Assembly (NCBI GenBank): GCA_916048095.2
Contig: OU696588.1
Location: 7,467,501 to 7,531,500, forward strand
Reading direction: 5' to 3'
Source: Sacculina carcini
Taxonomy: Eukaryota > Arthropoda > Thecostraca > Sacculinidae
DNA length: 64,000 bases
The notes beneath the pieces were generated by a model, which did not search any database, was not told the DNA's origin, and was given only the letters and a program-made list of their open reading frames with translations. A program made the translations under genes and the position numbers. Shown here one piece after another: positions 48,345 to 59,716 of the stretch; positions within the stretch are counted from its first letter, which is position 1; the number at the start of each line of letters is the position of its first letter.

Positions 48345-49040
48345 TGAATCATAAATATTCTAGCGATAAAAGTAGAATAGCTCTTAAGAAAATGATTTTG
48401 GAGAATGATGTGAACCTTTAAATATATTTTGCGATCTGATGATATATGTATTAGGAATAATACGTAGCAGAATATAGATTGCATAATATAATATCGGCTG
48501 AAATATCAAGGGCTGTAATATCGGTGTAATCCAAAAAATAACAACTGTATGAATATGATGCATTAGTGGAAGCATTAACCGGGAATTATGAGATAATATG
48601 ATAATGGTGTATAATTATATCGCATTATGCAAAAAAATGTGAATTTAGCTGCCTTACAGTTTGGTTCCGATACTATATTGACGGGTTATGAGAAAAGTAT
48701 TGGTGGGCCGCGTGTTTGGGACCCCTGGGGTAGATAATCTTAGTCTTCTGATTACAAATCATGATCGAATCAGTTTATTTTGTGATCACAAACTAATAAG
48801 TTAAATCACCTCAGACTAGGCTGAGAGCGGTCAAGATTGGATGGTTGGGTTGGGTAGGTTTGACTCAGGTTATATTGGGTTTTAATGATAGCGGAAAATA
48901 TATAAATTTTAACAATAAATATTATAGCGGTAAAAGTAAAATAGTACTTAAGCAAATGATATTGGGGAGTGATATTATGTAATAAATATAGTTTGGAAGC
49001 ATTCTGATGAAAAGATTTCATCATCTTTCATTGTTTGTTT
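48345..49040 (+). other. AT-rich non-coding stretch
   Basis: No gene or element could be recognised. Two internal near-repeats around TAGCGATAAAAGTAGAATAG (48361) and TAGCGGTAAAAGTAAAATAG (48926) suggest an old tandem or dispersed repeat of about 565 bp spacing. GGTTGGGTTGGGTAGG at 48831 is simple sequence. Confidence 0.5.
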
Positions 49041-50382
49041 CGTGTTTGTGTTCTGAATTATACCACACGACGGGCAGATTTATATATCAGGCGGGTTGAG
49101 GGATAATATTTGTCAAAATAAGAACAAAAATATTCACATTTAGACTTTTCTATTGGTTAAGATATTTATAGGTTACATTTTTTGGTTTTCAATTTGTATT
49201 CATTATATTTTATGGATTTGATATGAGTTTTATTGTATGAATTGTTCCGCACGACGGGCGGGTTTAAAAAAGTGTTTCCATTTTTTAGTTAATTTTTTCA
49301 AATGGTTCATTTAAGAAAGGTAATTTTTTTAATATAAAAATGCTCCGCGGGCAGCAACTATAGACAATAGAACGTTTAATTTCCCCTGTAGAATTAATCC
49401 ATACACAAAACCAATGGATTTGACTTCAAATATGAATTTTATTGTATGAATTGCTCTGCACGACGGGCGGGTATAAAAAAAGTGTTTCCATTGTTTAGTT
49501 CATTGTTTCAAATGATTTATTTTAAAAAAAGTATTTTTTTAAAATAAAAATGTTCCGCGGGCAGCAACTATAGACAATAGAACGTTCAATTTACCCTGTA
49601 GAATTAATCCATACACAAAACCAATGGATTTGACTTCAAGATGCAGAACGGATCGTGTTCGAGTTCTTAATTATTCAGCACGACGGGCGGGTTTAAAAAT
49701 GACTCAGGCGGACTGAGGGGAAATATTTTGTCGAAATAAAAATAATTAAAATCATAATTTTCAATTGATTAATATTTTTATGAGTGTACCCTATTTCATT
49801 TTTATTTTTCCATATTTTTTTATGAATTGAATATGAATTTCATGTTATGAATTGCTCCGCACAACGGGCGGGTTTTAATGCTATATATATACATAAAGAA
49901 GAAATTATCTGTCTGTCTGTGTATGTATGCTTGAATATGAGGTGACATAATTGCGCTGGTTCATGGTTCGCTGGTTCAATGATCAGGGGCTTCAAACGCA
50001 AACGAAGCGATGGCTCATTTTTATGAAATAAAAATGTCCCGCGGGCAGCAATAAAACGTTCAATTTCACCGTGTAGAATGAATTCATATACAAAACTAAT
50101 GGATTTGACTTCAAGAACCAGAATGGATGGTGTTCGAGTTCTGAATTATTCCGCACGTCGGGCGGGTTTAAATATGAGGCGGGCTGAGTGAAAATATTTT
50201 GTCAAAATAAAATTAAAAATAATGAAATTTAGACTTTTTAATTGATTAAGGTTTTTATGAGTTTGCCTTCTTTATTTTTAATTTGCAAAATATTTAAATG
50301 AAAATTCATAATTTAATTAAATTTCAATGATTCAATTCATTTTTATGAATTGTTCCGCACAACGGGCGGGTTTTAATGCTAG
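49041..50382 (+). mobile_element. Helitron-like non-autonomous repeats with seven terminal-hairpin motifs
   Basis: The motif TGAATT...CCGCACGACGGGCGGGT recurs at about 49060, 49248, 49454, 49676, 49857, 50153 and 50352. The last ends CCGCACAACGGGCGGG, TTTTAATG, CTAG and then T: a short hairpin about ten bases before CTAG, inserted before T, which is how Helitrons end. At 49882 TATATATATACATAAAGAAG with TCTGTCTGTCTGTG follows, a typical Helitron 5' start, directly after another terminus (TTTTAATGCTA). I read at least two elements, roughly 49041-49881 and 49882-50382, with a shared CGCGGGCAGCAACTATAG module at 49346, 49556 and 50041. No Rep/helicase is present. Confidence 0.6.
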
Positions 50383-50404
50383 TATATATATATATATATA
50401 TATA
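50383..50404 (+). repeat. (TA)n microsatellite
   Basis: A short TA tract between the Helitron-like end and the minus-strand end of PLE-3. Confidence 0.9.
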
Positions 50405-50765
50405 TTCTCATTCAGACAAACGAGATTAAACTGGATTGCCGCTTTGCAGTTTTCAATCTTCTTCTTCGTCGTCTCGATCGCTCGTGCGAGTTTTTGATGA
50501 TCGCTGTTGAGCTTGTGCAGTAATTCGCCGATGTGTAACGTTTCGGAGCAGCCGGTCTCCATCCTCAGACAATGTGGTCAACTAAATGCCGTTTATTTGT
50601 TGTCGATTGTGTGTTTATATAGGACGTCAATTGTATGTGTTATTTTCACGCCTCGTGTATGCGCGCGGTGTGCGAAATTCGCACCTATGGTCGATGACAC
50701 CTATGGCTCACGCTACTGCGCGCCGCCGTTTGTGGCACCTCGCGCATGGGCGCGTCCAGCTCACT
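50405..50765 (-). pseudogene. PLE-3, minus-strand arm: C-terminal codons, UTR, hammerhead-like core, N-terminal module
   Basis: Read from 50765 leftwards: ELDAPMREVPQTAARSS (ORF C-terminus) to a stop, about 120 bases of UTR, then TCTGAGGATGGAG...CTCCGAAACGTTAC (hammerhead core with CTGAGGA instead of CTGATGA). The N-terminal module follows: METGCSETLHIGELL, QKLARAIETTKKKIENC and IQFNLVCLNENI, then (TA)n. It is head to head with the + strand arm at 50766. Confidence 0.8.
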
Positions 50766-51110
50766 GCCTGATGGGGCTATCAAAAACAGCAACGGCGCTA
50801 TCAAAAACCACAATGCATCGGCGCATAACACAAAGATTAGTCGAGAAGAAATAGTGGCAAGAACAGATATATTGGCGCACGAAACGGACAACAGGCGCTT
50901 GAAACTTTTGGAAGCGATTTACATAACAACAATGCGCCAAAAAATCAACGTGCAATTGGAGGAAAATGGTGTTTTCCACAACCAAAGACCCCCCTCAAGC
51001 AGTGAGCTGGACGCGCCCATGCGCGAGGGGCCACAAACGGCGGGGCGCAGTAGCATGAGCCATAGGTGTCATCGACCATAGGTGCGAATTTCGCACACCG
51101 CGCGCATACA
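50766..51110 (+). pseudogene. PLE-3, plus-strand arm: end of the GIY-YIG region and C-terminus
   Basis: It reads GAIKNHNASAHNTKISREE, LLEAIYITTMRQKINVQLEE and SSELDAPMREGPQTAGRSS to a stop near 51081, then UTR. Its last ~110 bases (51001-51113) are an inverted repeat of 50650-50766. This 5'-inverted layout is common in PLEs. Confidence 0.82.
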
Positions 51111-51240
51111 TACTTGCTGTCTATAGTTGCAGAGTTGGTCGACCTTCAACCAGATGGCGGAAACGCTTCATAGCGCTCAACAAGGCATGCAGCTCCTTGT
51201 CCCCAGTGCACCAGCGCAGCTGAGCGCCCTATAATTCGCG

Positions 51241-52897
51241 AGAATGGTACGCTAAAGTAACTCAAATGCCGCGCTGCTGCTGAAGAATAACGGCGCCTAC
51301 GGCTGAATCGGAAGCCTCCGTCACGACTTTGGTCAATGCGTCGTCTAACGGAAATGCTAGACGAGATGTGTTAGCCAGCGCATGCTTGCTTGCTTCAAAA
51401 GCAGCGGTGTGCACCTCCGTCCACTGAAATGTGCGTCGGCCGTGTCTGCAAGCGTCGTGCAGCGGTTGCAGCAGCTTTGCGATGGCTGGGATGAAGCGGT
51501 GGAAGTGATTCACCCTACCCAGATAGCTCAGGCACTCGGCTATATTGCGAGGCGGTGACATGTCAACTAGATCAGCGACTTTGTCAGACAGTGGCTTGAT
51601 GCCAAGAGCAGATAGCTGTAGGCCGAGGAAACGCACGTCAGACTTGCCCAACACACATTTTTCGGGCTTGGCGACAAGGCCAGCGGCTTTCAGACGGCGA
51701 AATAGTTCATGCAGATCTCGACGGTGCTGGTCAGCGCTCGGAGAATACACGAGGATATCGTCATTGAAGACGTAGACGTTCGACATGCCGCGAAGGACGG
51801 TACCTATCAATCGCTGGAATGTATGCGCAGCATTGGACAAGCCGAAAGGCATACGCCTGTACTCGAACAAGCCGAAGGGAGTCGTAATGGCTGTTTTTTT
51901 CTGGTCGGGTCCTTAGGCAAATATTTGAGCGAATGCTCGTGCGAGGTCGACCGTGCTGAAGATCTTCGCACCACTGAGGCGATCGGCGAATGTTTGCAAG
52001 TGAGGTACCGGGTACCGATCAGGAACGGTCTGCGCGTTGAGGCGCCCATAACACCCCACCATGCGGTATGATTTAAGCCGTCCTTTTCGACTAGACGAAT
52101 GGGGTGGACCACGAAGACGATGACGGCACCAAAATTCTCTGATCGATCAAATAGCCCAGCTGCAGCTTACCCGCCGCCAATCTAGCCGGCATGAGACGCC
52201 GCGGCTGATCATGTACCGGGTTACCACGTGTTACAATGCGATGCTCGATACCTCCAATAGTGACGGCGGGAAACCCAGTCGGAGGAATCGACAGTTTGGT
52301 AAACTCCCTGGATCGACGGACGTCCGCACACGCTTCGCCGTCTTGCTGTCCTTGTTGAACGGTACTGACATGTACAATCGCTGGGTGTCGGTCGGTGGTC
52401 TGTGCTGTACTGCTGGTTGACAGGAAGATAGCGCTGTCAACCAGTCGGTGCTTTCTCATGTGTACCATTAGAAATAATTCTCGTAAGAAGTCTGCGCCGA
52501 TTATCGGAGTTAGAACGGCGGCGACCAGAAGTCCAAAAAGATACAACCGACCAAGTCTAAGATCGGCATTAACAATGTGAACTACCTTGTAGACAGATAT
52601 ACGCGTTCCGTTGGCAGCGCGTAACGCCGGCTGGCTCAAAGAACCTGTACACCCTGGGTCGGCTGGCTGCAGCGATACCTCCGATCCGCTTTCGACTCGG
52701 TATCTACGACCCGCGAGGTCGGACACAAACAGAAGACGACAGTTCTTGTGGCAGCCGTGGATCATCATCACTGTCGGCTGCCGCCGCCGTTTCCCGGCAA
52801 GTCTGCATGGAAGGTGTACGATCCTAGAGGCAGCGACGTGCGGCGGGTCCGTATTTGCGGTGCAGACGACACCAACGATTAACAAAATCGTCGCCAT
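51241..52897 (-). pseudogene. LTR-5 pol: protease region, RT, start of RNase H, frameshifted
   Basis: The first frame (52897-52091) has VSDLAGRRYRVESGSEVS, in which the protease Asp-Ser-Gly is replaced by Glu-Ser-Gly, then IIGADFLREL. After shifts the RT reads FEYRRMPFGLSNAAHTFQRL, VYVFNDDILVYS (the catalytic Y-x-D-D is FNDD, both Asp kept), EKCVLGKSDVRFLG, YLGRVNHFHRFIP and the RNase H start TKVVTEASDSAVGAVI (first Asp read as Glu). Multiple frames and active-site changes show it is dead. Confidence 0.85.
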
Positions 52898-53408
52898 GCG
52901 ATACGGTTCGTTGGGCTGCTTGCGGTGGCCTCTGGCGAGCCGGTTGGTGGCGAGCCGGTTGGTGGCGAGCGTTTCTGATGGCAGCCAGGAGTTGTCTCTC
53001 AGGGTCGCCGTCGTCGGGCCCAGTCGTGTTACCGGTCACCTGAGCCGTGACGGGGGGCACAGTATGCTGGTAGAAGGCGTCTGCAAGGAAGGATGTCTCG
53101 CGTAGGCTCATTGTAACCAGCCCCTCGCAACAGATCTGTCGAAAATCGTTCGGCATTCTCAGGAGAAACGATTTGCTAATGATTTCGTGGTCCACTTCCT
53201 TCAGGTACAGCACCGCCAGGTCTCCGAGCAGCTCCGATGGCTTCCTCGAGCCTAGCTGCTGCGGGAGATTTATCAGGCGCTGGAGACGTTCTGCTGGTGT
53301 GAGCTGAAGACGCTGCTGCAGTTTCGCTTTCAACTGATCGTAGCAGTCAATGGCGATCGGTACATGGGTGGCTAAATCCATCACCAGGCGAAACTGAGAA
53401 GCAGCCAA
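52824..53408 (-). pseudogene. LTR-5 gag with knuckle
   Basis: It starts near the M at 53408 (MAASQFRLVMDLATHVPIAI). The body has YDQLKAKLQQRLQLTPAERL and FLLRMPNDFRQICC, the usual gag helices of this clade. The end has WCRLHRKYGPAARRC, a knuckle variant found in CsRn1-type gag. It overlaps the next frame. A repeated AGCCGGTTGGTGGCG (52939-52968) gives a small in-frame His-Gln-Pro-Ala repeat. Confidence 0.8.
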
Positions 53409-53512
53409 TTAGGCTATTGCGCACTTTGTTGTCGTTAATAGACATGGTGAAAAAATGTACAGCGAAAACGTACCACAAAACTAATAATCAAAGACCAAAA
53501 TATTTATATATA

Positions 53513-53524
53513 TCGGGGTCACCA
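53513..53524 (-). promoter_or_regulatory. LTR-5 primer-binding site, tRNA-Trp type
   Basis: The minus strand reads TGGTGACCCCGA, complementary to the 3' end of animal tRNA-Trp (TCGGGGTCA plus CCA). Confidence 0.78.
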
Positions 53525-53703
53525 CTTGTAGGAACGCCTACAGAATCAATGATAGACACAAGGTGTGGTCGAGCAGTCAATGAATGTATCGTTATGTCGA
53601 CTTAATAAATGAATTATACGGTGAACACATAAGTGGCGCAACAGACACCAAACAATGTATTAGTGAAGAGCTGACAGCTCACAGGCTACGGGCTACTTCG
53701 GCA

Positions 53704-54430
53704 TGGCAAATATTTCCCAGGATATGATAGAGCCATTTAATGGGGTCGCACGGATAAAAAAGTGCGACTTGTTGCCAAGCTCCAGAAAGTGTATGATGTG
53801 GCGAGTCTGCTCCCACTGTACTTGGAAGGCTCTGCGCTTGCAACTTATTTAGAAATGGAGGACAATGATCAAGAAGATGCCGACAGAATCGAGTAAAAGT
53901 TAAAGGAAGTAGTTTCAGACAGTCCCTTCATGGCGTATCATAAATTGACCAGAACTAGATGGACAGGTGAGCCAATTGATGTGTTTTCAAGTGAAATATG
54001 GCGGTTAGCTGGACTGTCAGGATTTGTTGGAGAAGGTCTTGATAGTATTGTAAAATTAACGTTCGTGAACGGATTGCCTGATGATATCAGCAAACAGTTA
54101 CGGCAGATCACAAATGTAGGGCGTGTTCCATTAGGTGAAGTGCTTAGCAGAGCCAGGGTACTTGATGTGAGAGGGGAGACCTCCGTGAACGCAGTGGCGT
54201 CAAACAACACGCTGACTGATAGAAGAATAACTGCACTGCGCCGGAATTATTTCGAAGACAAAGGCGTCGTACGCAGAGAGCCTCATATAGCGCGAAGTGA
54301 CATTCATCGAAAATCAGTGACGTGTTTTAGGTGTGGCAAGGAAGGCCACATTGCAGTTGAGTGCACCCCTGACTCGCGAAACGAGCAAAAGGGAACTGGT
54401 GCAACAGTAGTCACCCCTTTGACTCACTGA
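53704..54430 (+). pseudogene. LTR-6 gag with one zinc knuckle
   Basis: Starting at the ATG at 53704 (MANISQDMIEPFNG) the frame shifts early. The readable part has VASLLPLYLEGSALATYLEM, a TAA at 53894, then LTFVNGLPDDISKQLRQI and the knuckle CFRCGKEGHIAVEC. It ends with a TGA whose last base begins the pol ATG (TGATG at 54428-54432). That stop-start overlap suggests reinitiation or recoding was used to make Pol. Confidence 0.8.
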
Positions 54431-55290
54431 TGGCGCAGCCTGGCAAACTACCTCTGGTCAATGTTTCAGTTGGAGGCAGAAATGTTCGGGCATCAGTGAA
54501 TACCGGCTGCTCAACAGTTTTCGTGACGACTAAGATTGTTAGGTATTATGAGGCTGGTGGTTTCATAAGTGCGTTAGACGGAAGACAGGTGAAATGCCGG
54601 GGGAAGACTTGGGTCAACTTGTCAGTGGAAGGCAGAAGCATGAGAGTGTGTCCGATGGTAGTTGATAAAACAGTGAACGACATAGATTGTGTATTAGGGA
54701 TGGATGTGATTGATTGTCTTGGTGGTGTTTTTGTGACAAAGAATGGTGTCAAGTTGGGGGATATCAATTGTGTTGCTGTGGGTGCTGAGACACCAGTACC
54801 GGGCAATATAACATACCATAGTAAGAAAAATGAGAACAAACAATTGAGTATCAACAATAAAGTTTTTTTCGCATCGTTCGATGGAGAGAAATGGGAGGTA
54901 GAATGGCTTATGAAGGAAGAATCCCCAGTGTTGAAGAAATCTATCGGATGCTACAATCAAGAAATGCAGCCAGAAACACGCCACGAGTTTGACATCGAAG
55001 TGCAACGTTAGATAGCAGAAAGGATTCTGGCGCCGTGGACAGACAACACAAAGTCGGGTGTCTTACCGCTGATTGCAGTGATGCAACCGACGAAGATAAA
55101 AGTTCGGCCAGTACTCGATTTTCGAGAATTAAATGAATATGTGAATAGTCATACGGGTGATGAATTGATCGACATATGTAGAGAAAAGTTGAGAAAATGG
55201 AGCTGCATCGATGGTCCTGCGTCTGTGGTAGATTTAAAGACAGCATATCTTCAAATTCACGTGTCAAAGAAATTATGTAATCTTTATTTT
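54430..55290 (+). pseudogene. LTR-6 protease and first part of RT
   Basis: The protease reads ASVNTGCSTVFV, with Asn in place of the catalytic Asp (DTG in LTR-1, LTR-2, LTR-4), then CVLGMDVIDCLGG. A TAG at 55009 interrupts the frame. RT begins with RPVLDFRELNEYV and VVDLKTAYLQIHV (motif A Asp present) and is lost after KKLCN at about 55280. Confidence 0.85.
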
Positions 55291-55299
55291 GTTTCAGGT

Positions 55300-55500
55300 T
55301 ATATATTTGAATTTTTATGTTTTGTTTCTGAATGTGATTGAGAATCAGGGTTCGCAGCCATAGTTGCTTTGCAATCTTCCTGCTGAATGCTCTCATCACA
55401 TTCTTTTTCGTCACTTTTCAGTTCAGTTTGTATATTATTTAATTTAACTTTGTCTATAAATATAAGTGCTTTTCATAGATATATGTATTATTTTCTGCCT
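55300..55500 (+). other. AT-rich sequence between LTR-6 and the CR1-like LINE
   Basis: No element recognised. A TTTGTTTCAG just before it (55287-55296) looks like a splice acceptor but there is no exon to go with it. Confidence 0.4.
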
Positions 55501-55828
55501 CATGTCTGTTTTGATGATGTGGCGGGCTGAAAATTTTACCCCGCCCCGACGGCTAACGGCCGGTTTTCCCGTTTTCCGTCAGCGCCCAGCTCTTTCCTCG
55601 CACTGAGGTGCCAACTAATTCTGTGTTGCTCTCATACTCTGTCTTTGTTGTCGCCCATTGGAAATTTTGCTTTGCGTGTGTTTAACAATGTGTTTAACAA
55701 TGAGCTCTCAATAAATTGTTCTCACATGTGTTTTCTAGTATTTTTCTTGTTGTGTGTGTATTTGTGTGTATGTTTGCTTTGTATTGTGTGTGTTGTATGC
55801 TTGTTTTTTGTTGTGACATTTCGTATGC

Positions 55829-58780
55829 ATGTGTTATGTGTTGCGTTCTTGTGCTCGCATGCGTCGTGCATTATGTGTTTATTTGTATGTTTGCTTTTGC
55901 GTTGTGTGTGTGCCTTCTCACACCGTGGATTTGTCGTTTCTGCTGATGATGTGTGGCGATGTCGAAATGAATCCCGGTCCTGCTCGACCACAAAAACTGT
56001 TTTCAAATAGACTTTTCGCCAACATCAGAGGCTTGTATAAGAACATCAGAGATTTGAAAGCAGCCAGTCGCTCCAAGGACATCGTTATCTGTGCCGAAAC
56101 GCTTGTGTCCGATTATCGGGACCAATCTGAGCTCTTGATGCCAGGTTTCAGTAAGCCATTGCTAATCAAACGTGACTAAAAAACAGGCGGCGTGGTATGG
56201 CAGTGTATGTACGCAAAGGCTTTTCAGCTACGAGAATTACAGCGCACGACTGCACTTGTCAGATAGTTATGCTGCTGCGTGTCAACACCGCCTTGATGGA
56301 TTCTTACATCTTTGGAGCCTACCGAAATCCAGACAGTAACGACTCTATCTACGAATGTGTCTTGTCAGCCATGTCAACAATTCAGGAGATGGACACCAAG
56401 TCAGCGTTTGTATTTGTGGGAGACATGAACGCCCATCACCGTGAGTGGCTCTTGTCGACATCCCCTACAGACGCTCATGGTAGAGCAGCATATGATTTCT
56501 GCAACATTTCTGGTTGCTCTCAAATGGTGTCCGGTCCCACACATCAAGCGGGAAACTGTTTTGACTTGGTTATGACAGACGTCTCAGATATCGTGAGTGT
56601 AAACGTGGAAGCTCCAATAGGAAGTTCAGATCACTCGTCGCTGTCTGTGAAGTTGACATTGAGACAGAAGGTTTCTCCTTACACGATTTCAAGGCTCGTG
56701 CACATGAAGAACAATGTTGACTGGGTGAAGGTGAATGATGAATTGAAAGCAATTAAAGTTTCAAATATGTAGCAGAAGGAATGCCCCATCGATGCATTGA
56801 ACAAATACATTACCGATGTCATCTCAAGGAGAGTACCTACTAAAAAACTACGTTTTCGCTCTGATGACAATGCCTGGTTCACCAACGAATGTCGCAGCGC
56901 ACGCGAATCCAAGCAGGAGGCTTACCACATGTGGCTTCAATCACGCTCAGCCGATTCATGGAATGTCTACACTGAGGCCAGACGGCATGCTGAGCATGTG
57001 TATTCAGAGCGGAAACACGCCACTCAAAGAAACTTGCTGAAAAGCAAACATCTGCCAATGACGCCCACAAATGGTGGTCAACGTTGAAATCGTCAGTGTT
57101 TGGACATGTCTTGTCTGTCCCTCCTTTATTTTCATCGAACGGTGAGCTCAAAAGCAACCCAACAGAGAAGGCAGAGTTGCTTATGGATTACTTCAATACC
57201 AAGCAATGTCAAGGGTCCATTCCGTCTGACGATTCATCTGTCCTCGCCCCGAAAATCAAAGGCATTGCCTTCCGATCAAAAGAAGTGGCAAATATCATGG
57301 AAGACCTTGATGCCCACGGAGGACAGACCCTCTGAATATGTTTCCGCTATTTTTCAAGAACACTGCAGATACTCTAGCTCAGAAGCTCAGTGCTCTTTTC
57401 AGGCGCTTGATGAAGACTGGTTCGTTTCCATCATGTTGGCGGGTTGCGAATATCACGCCCGTACCAAAAGGAACCAATTCAGCTGATGTTGCAAACTACC
57501 GGCCGATATCAATAACGCCGATTCTGTTCAAAATATTCGAGCACTTGATATCTTCCAGACTGTCCAAGTACCTGGAGAGCAACAATCTGCTGTCGGAAAA
57601 CCAATTTGCATACCGCAAAAAACTCAGCACGACTGACGCTCTGCTTACTATCACGCATGAGCTCCAGCAAGTGCTAGACAAAGGCAGTGAAGCCTGGATT
57701 GTGCAGTTGGATTTCTCGGCAGCAATTGACCGTGTGAGTCACCAGGGCTTGTTGCAAATACTGAGGAACATTGGAGTCGGCGGCCGCTTGCTGAGTGTTT
57801 TTCATCAATTTATCTCCAATCGCGTACAACGTGTTGCCATCGATGGATCATACAGTGGCTGGCAGAGCATTGTGTCCGGTGTCCCGCAGTGAAGTGTGTT
57901 GGTTCTTATATTGTTCAACAATTACGCCCTTGACCTGTACACAACCACACACAATCCTGTATATGGATATACTGATGATATCACCTTAATGGCTGTAATT
58001 TCATCTCCTTCGGACAGACCACATGTGCGTCAAACGGTCAACGACGATCTCAGCAGCGTCCTGAAGTGGTGAGAGAGGTGGAATATGATGCTGAACACTT
58101 CTAAATCTAAAAACTTGTTGGTTTCTATTTCACGTACCGTTCAACCTTCACATGGAGCTACCCTCATAAATGACGCCCAACTCAGCTTGTGTGATGAGCT
58201 CAAAATATTGGGAGTACATGTAGACTCAAAACTGGCATTTGACAGTCACATTCGGAAGCTAGTTTGTTCGGCATCGAGGAAACTGGGAATTATAAGATAG
58301 GCATATCGGATGTTCGGTAGCAGCACAATCTCAAAAAGTTGTTTTCGCTGTTTCATTTTGCCAATTCTGGAGTACTGCGCCCCCGTGTGGTCTTCTGCTG
58401 CGGATTGTCACCTCAATCTCATCAACAGAGTTGTTAGAACTTGCAAGTAGCTCTGTGGTGACTTGGTTCTTGGTGATCTTTGCCATCGTCGAAAGGTCAG
58501 CAGCGTGTGCATGCTGTACAAGATCAAGCACAACGACCATCATCCGATGAGCAAGTCAATTCCTGATGATTTCGTGGCAGCAAGAAGCACACGGTTTACA
58601 TCCAAACAACATTCCCAGTGCATGGCTCCAATTCGTTGTCGTACAAAACAATTCCATCGTTGCCTTCTTCCGGCCACTGTGTCTACTTGGAACACATTGA
58701 AGGAGGAGGCTTTCTCGCAGAACAATTTGAAGAAATTCAAGGCCAAAGTAAATGAAATGCTACTGAAAGAGTGGAATTGA
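55829..58780 (+). pseudogene. CR1-like ORF2: signal-like segment, 2A peptide, AP endonuclease, RT
   Basis: The first frame (ATG 55829; other starts possible) has a hydrophobic segment ALCVYLYVCFCVVCV, then the 2A motif GDVEMNPGP at about residue 45, then the endonuclease start ANIRGLYKNIRDL. A stop at 56177 and a one-base loss near 56190 shift the frame. VFVGDMNAHHREW and SSDHSSLSVKL complete the endonuclease. RT: NYRPISITPILFKIFEHLI, QLDFSAAIDRVSH, SGVPQ followed by TGA where Gly is expected, and VYGYTDDITLM (catalytic YTDD kept). The C-terminus NTLKEEAFSQNNLKKFKAKV is recognisable. At least five further stops or shifts make it a pseudogene. Confidence 0.87.
55958..55981 (+). other. 2A translational-skipping motif (DVEMNPGP)
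   Basis: The eight codons match the D-V/I-E-x-N-P-G-P consensus. In several animal and trypanosome LINEs such motifs at the start of the endonuclease ORF make the ribosome skip one peptide bond, releasing the upstream leader. Skipping would occur between the last Gly and Pro. Confidence 0.8.
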
Positions 58781-58944
58781 CTGTTGAGTCTTGTTAATTA
58801 TATATTTATTCATATTTATTGTTATTTATTCATGCATATTGTTATTTATTTTCTATTTTTTATATTTATTCTTATTTTACTCTCTATTTATTACTATTTA
58901 TTATTGGTTGTTGTTATTTTTCAAATTATACCTTTACTCAGTGT

Positions 58945-59245
58945 TGGCTGTTGTTGTTTATTGAATCATATTTATTGTTGTTGCTGTTTATTGAATCATA
59001 TTTATTGTTGTTGTTGTTTATTGAATCATACTTATTGTTGTTGCTGTTTATTGAATCATATTTATTGTTGTTGTTGTTTATTGAATCATATTTATTGTTG
59101 TTGCTGTTTATTGAATCATATTTATTGTTGTTGTTTATTGAATCGTATTTATTGGTGTTGTTGTTTATTGAATCATATTTATTTGTGTTGTTGTTACTTA
59201 TTGAATCATATTTATATTTATTGTTGGGTGTTTCTTATTGAATCA
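58945..59245 (+). repeat. 30-bp minisatellite, about ten copies
   Basis: TTTATTGAATCATATTTATT with a GTTGTTG(C/T)TG filler recurs with a period of exactly 30 at first (58961, 58991, 59021 ...) and then drifts. It sits in TTATTTATTG-rich 3' UTR of the CR1-like LINE and shares its words, so it probably arose there. The repeated Leu/Ile/Glu/Ser frame across it is not a gene. Confidence 0.92.
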
Positions 59246-59387
59246 CATTTATTGTTCTTGATTGTTATTTATTACTTATTTATTAATATTAAATCTTATT
59301 TATTGATGGCTGTTATTTACTTAATCACATATTTATTGTTGATTGTTATTATTTATTGAGGAACGTGGGCGGAGTGACATTATGGAT

Positions 59388-59716
59388 TAAAAGGTTAAAT
59401 GCCTAAGTGGCAGCTGCTACACGGGAAGAAGCCGAAGCTTACGAACACACAGGCGTGCCCCGTGCGGCTCGCTGCCACCGCAGAACCGACCCTCTCCACG
59501 CTATGGCGCCACAAGGACGCAAGACGTATTAGAGAGGGCCACCTCCCCAGAATGCATGGCACAACTCATGACTGATATCTGGTACCATTTACTGCTGGGT
59601 GGACAGGGGCTGTGGGATTGTAGAATTCGCCCAATGAAATTCTGCTCCGCCGGGTTTCGAACCACGGAACTCCCGCTTGTGAGGCGGGTGTGCTAACAAC
59701 TGCACTACGGAGTCCA
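59388..59716 (-). mobile_element. tRNA-Val-derived SINE, copy A
   Basis: On the minus strand the head reads CTCCGTAGTGCAGTTGTTAG, then CGCCTCACAAGCGGG and GGTTCGAAACC. That is a tRNA-Val(CAC)-like A box, anticodon arm with CAC and a perfect B box, which drive Pol III. A ~250-base body unrelated to tRNA follows, ending near TTAGGCATTTAACC. It is inserted in the 3' UTR of the CR1-like LINE, which resumes at about 59717. Confidence 0.82.

Larger units (their letters stand above)
51130..53524 (-). mobile_element. Ty3/gypsy LTR-5 (CsRn1-like), 3'-truncated
   Basis: From the right: primer site (53513-53524), gag, protease, RT and the start of RNase H; it breaks near 51130 next to PLE-3, so RNase H end, integrase and the 3' LTR are absent. 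A 5' LTR probably lies right of 53525 but no second copy exists to define it. tRNA-Trp priming and the C-x...HRKYG...RRC knuckle are typical of CsRn1/Kabuki-type elements. Confidence 0.78.
53690..55300 (+). mobile_element. LTR retrotransposon LTR-6, 5' half (gag, protease, RT start)
   Basis: It belongs to the same protein type as LTR-1, LTR-2 and LTR-4. No LTR was recognised on the left. RT coding ends near 55290 inside motif A and unrelated AT-rich sequence follows. RNase H and integrase of the same type, same strand, reappear at 60735-62140 on the far side of a CR1-like LINE, so the two halves may be one split element. Confidence 0.7.

Noticed and set aside
48826-48860. GGTTGGGTTGGGTAGG as telomere-like
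   Set aside because: Irregular and short; no consistent unit.
55287-55300. Intron in LTR-6 at TTTGTTTCAG
   Set aside because: No RT coding sequence follows it and no matching donor was found; more likely the edge of a deletion.
58945-59245. 30-bp repeats as a CRISPR array
   Set aside because: There are no unique spacers, the whole 30 bp repeats, and the DNA is animal.
58784-59359. Leu/Ile-rich repeated protein frames of 140 and 191 codons
   Set aside because: The 30-bp minisatellite period makes every frame repeat; the codons are AT-rich UTR words.
59640-59716. A functional tRNA-Val gene
   Set aside because: The acceptor stem does not pair well and the sequence runs into a shared 250-base body, so it is a SINE head.
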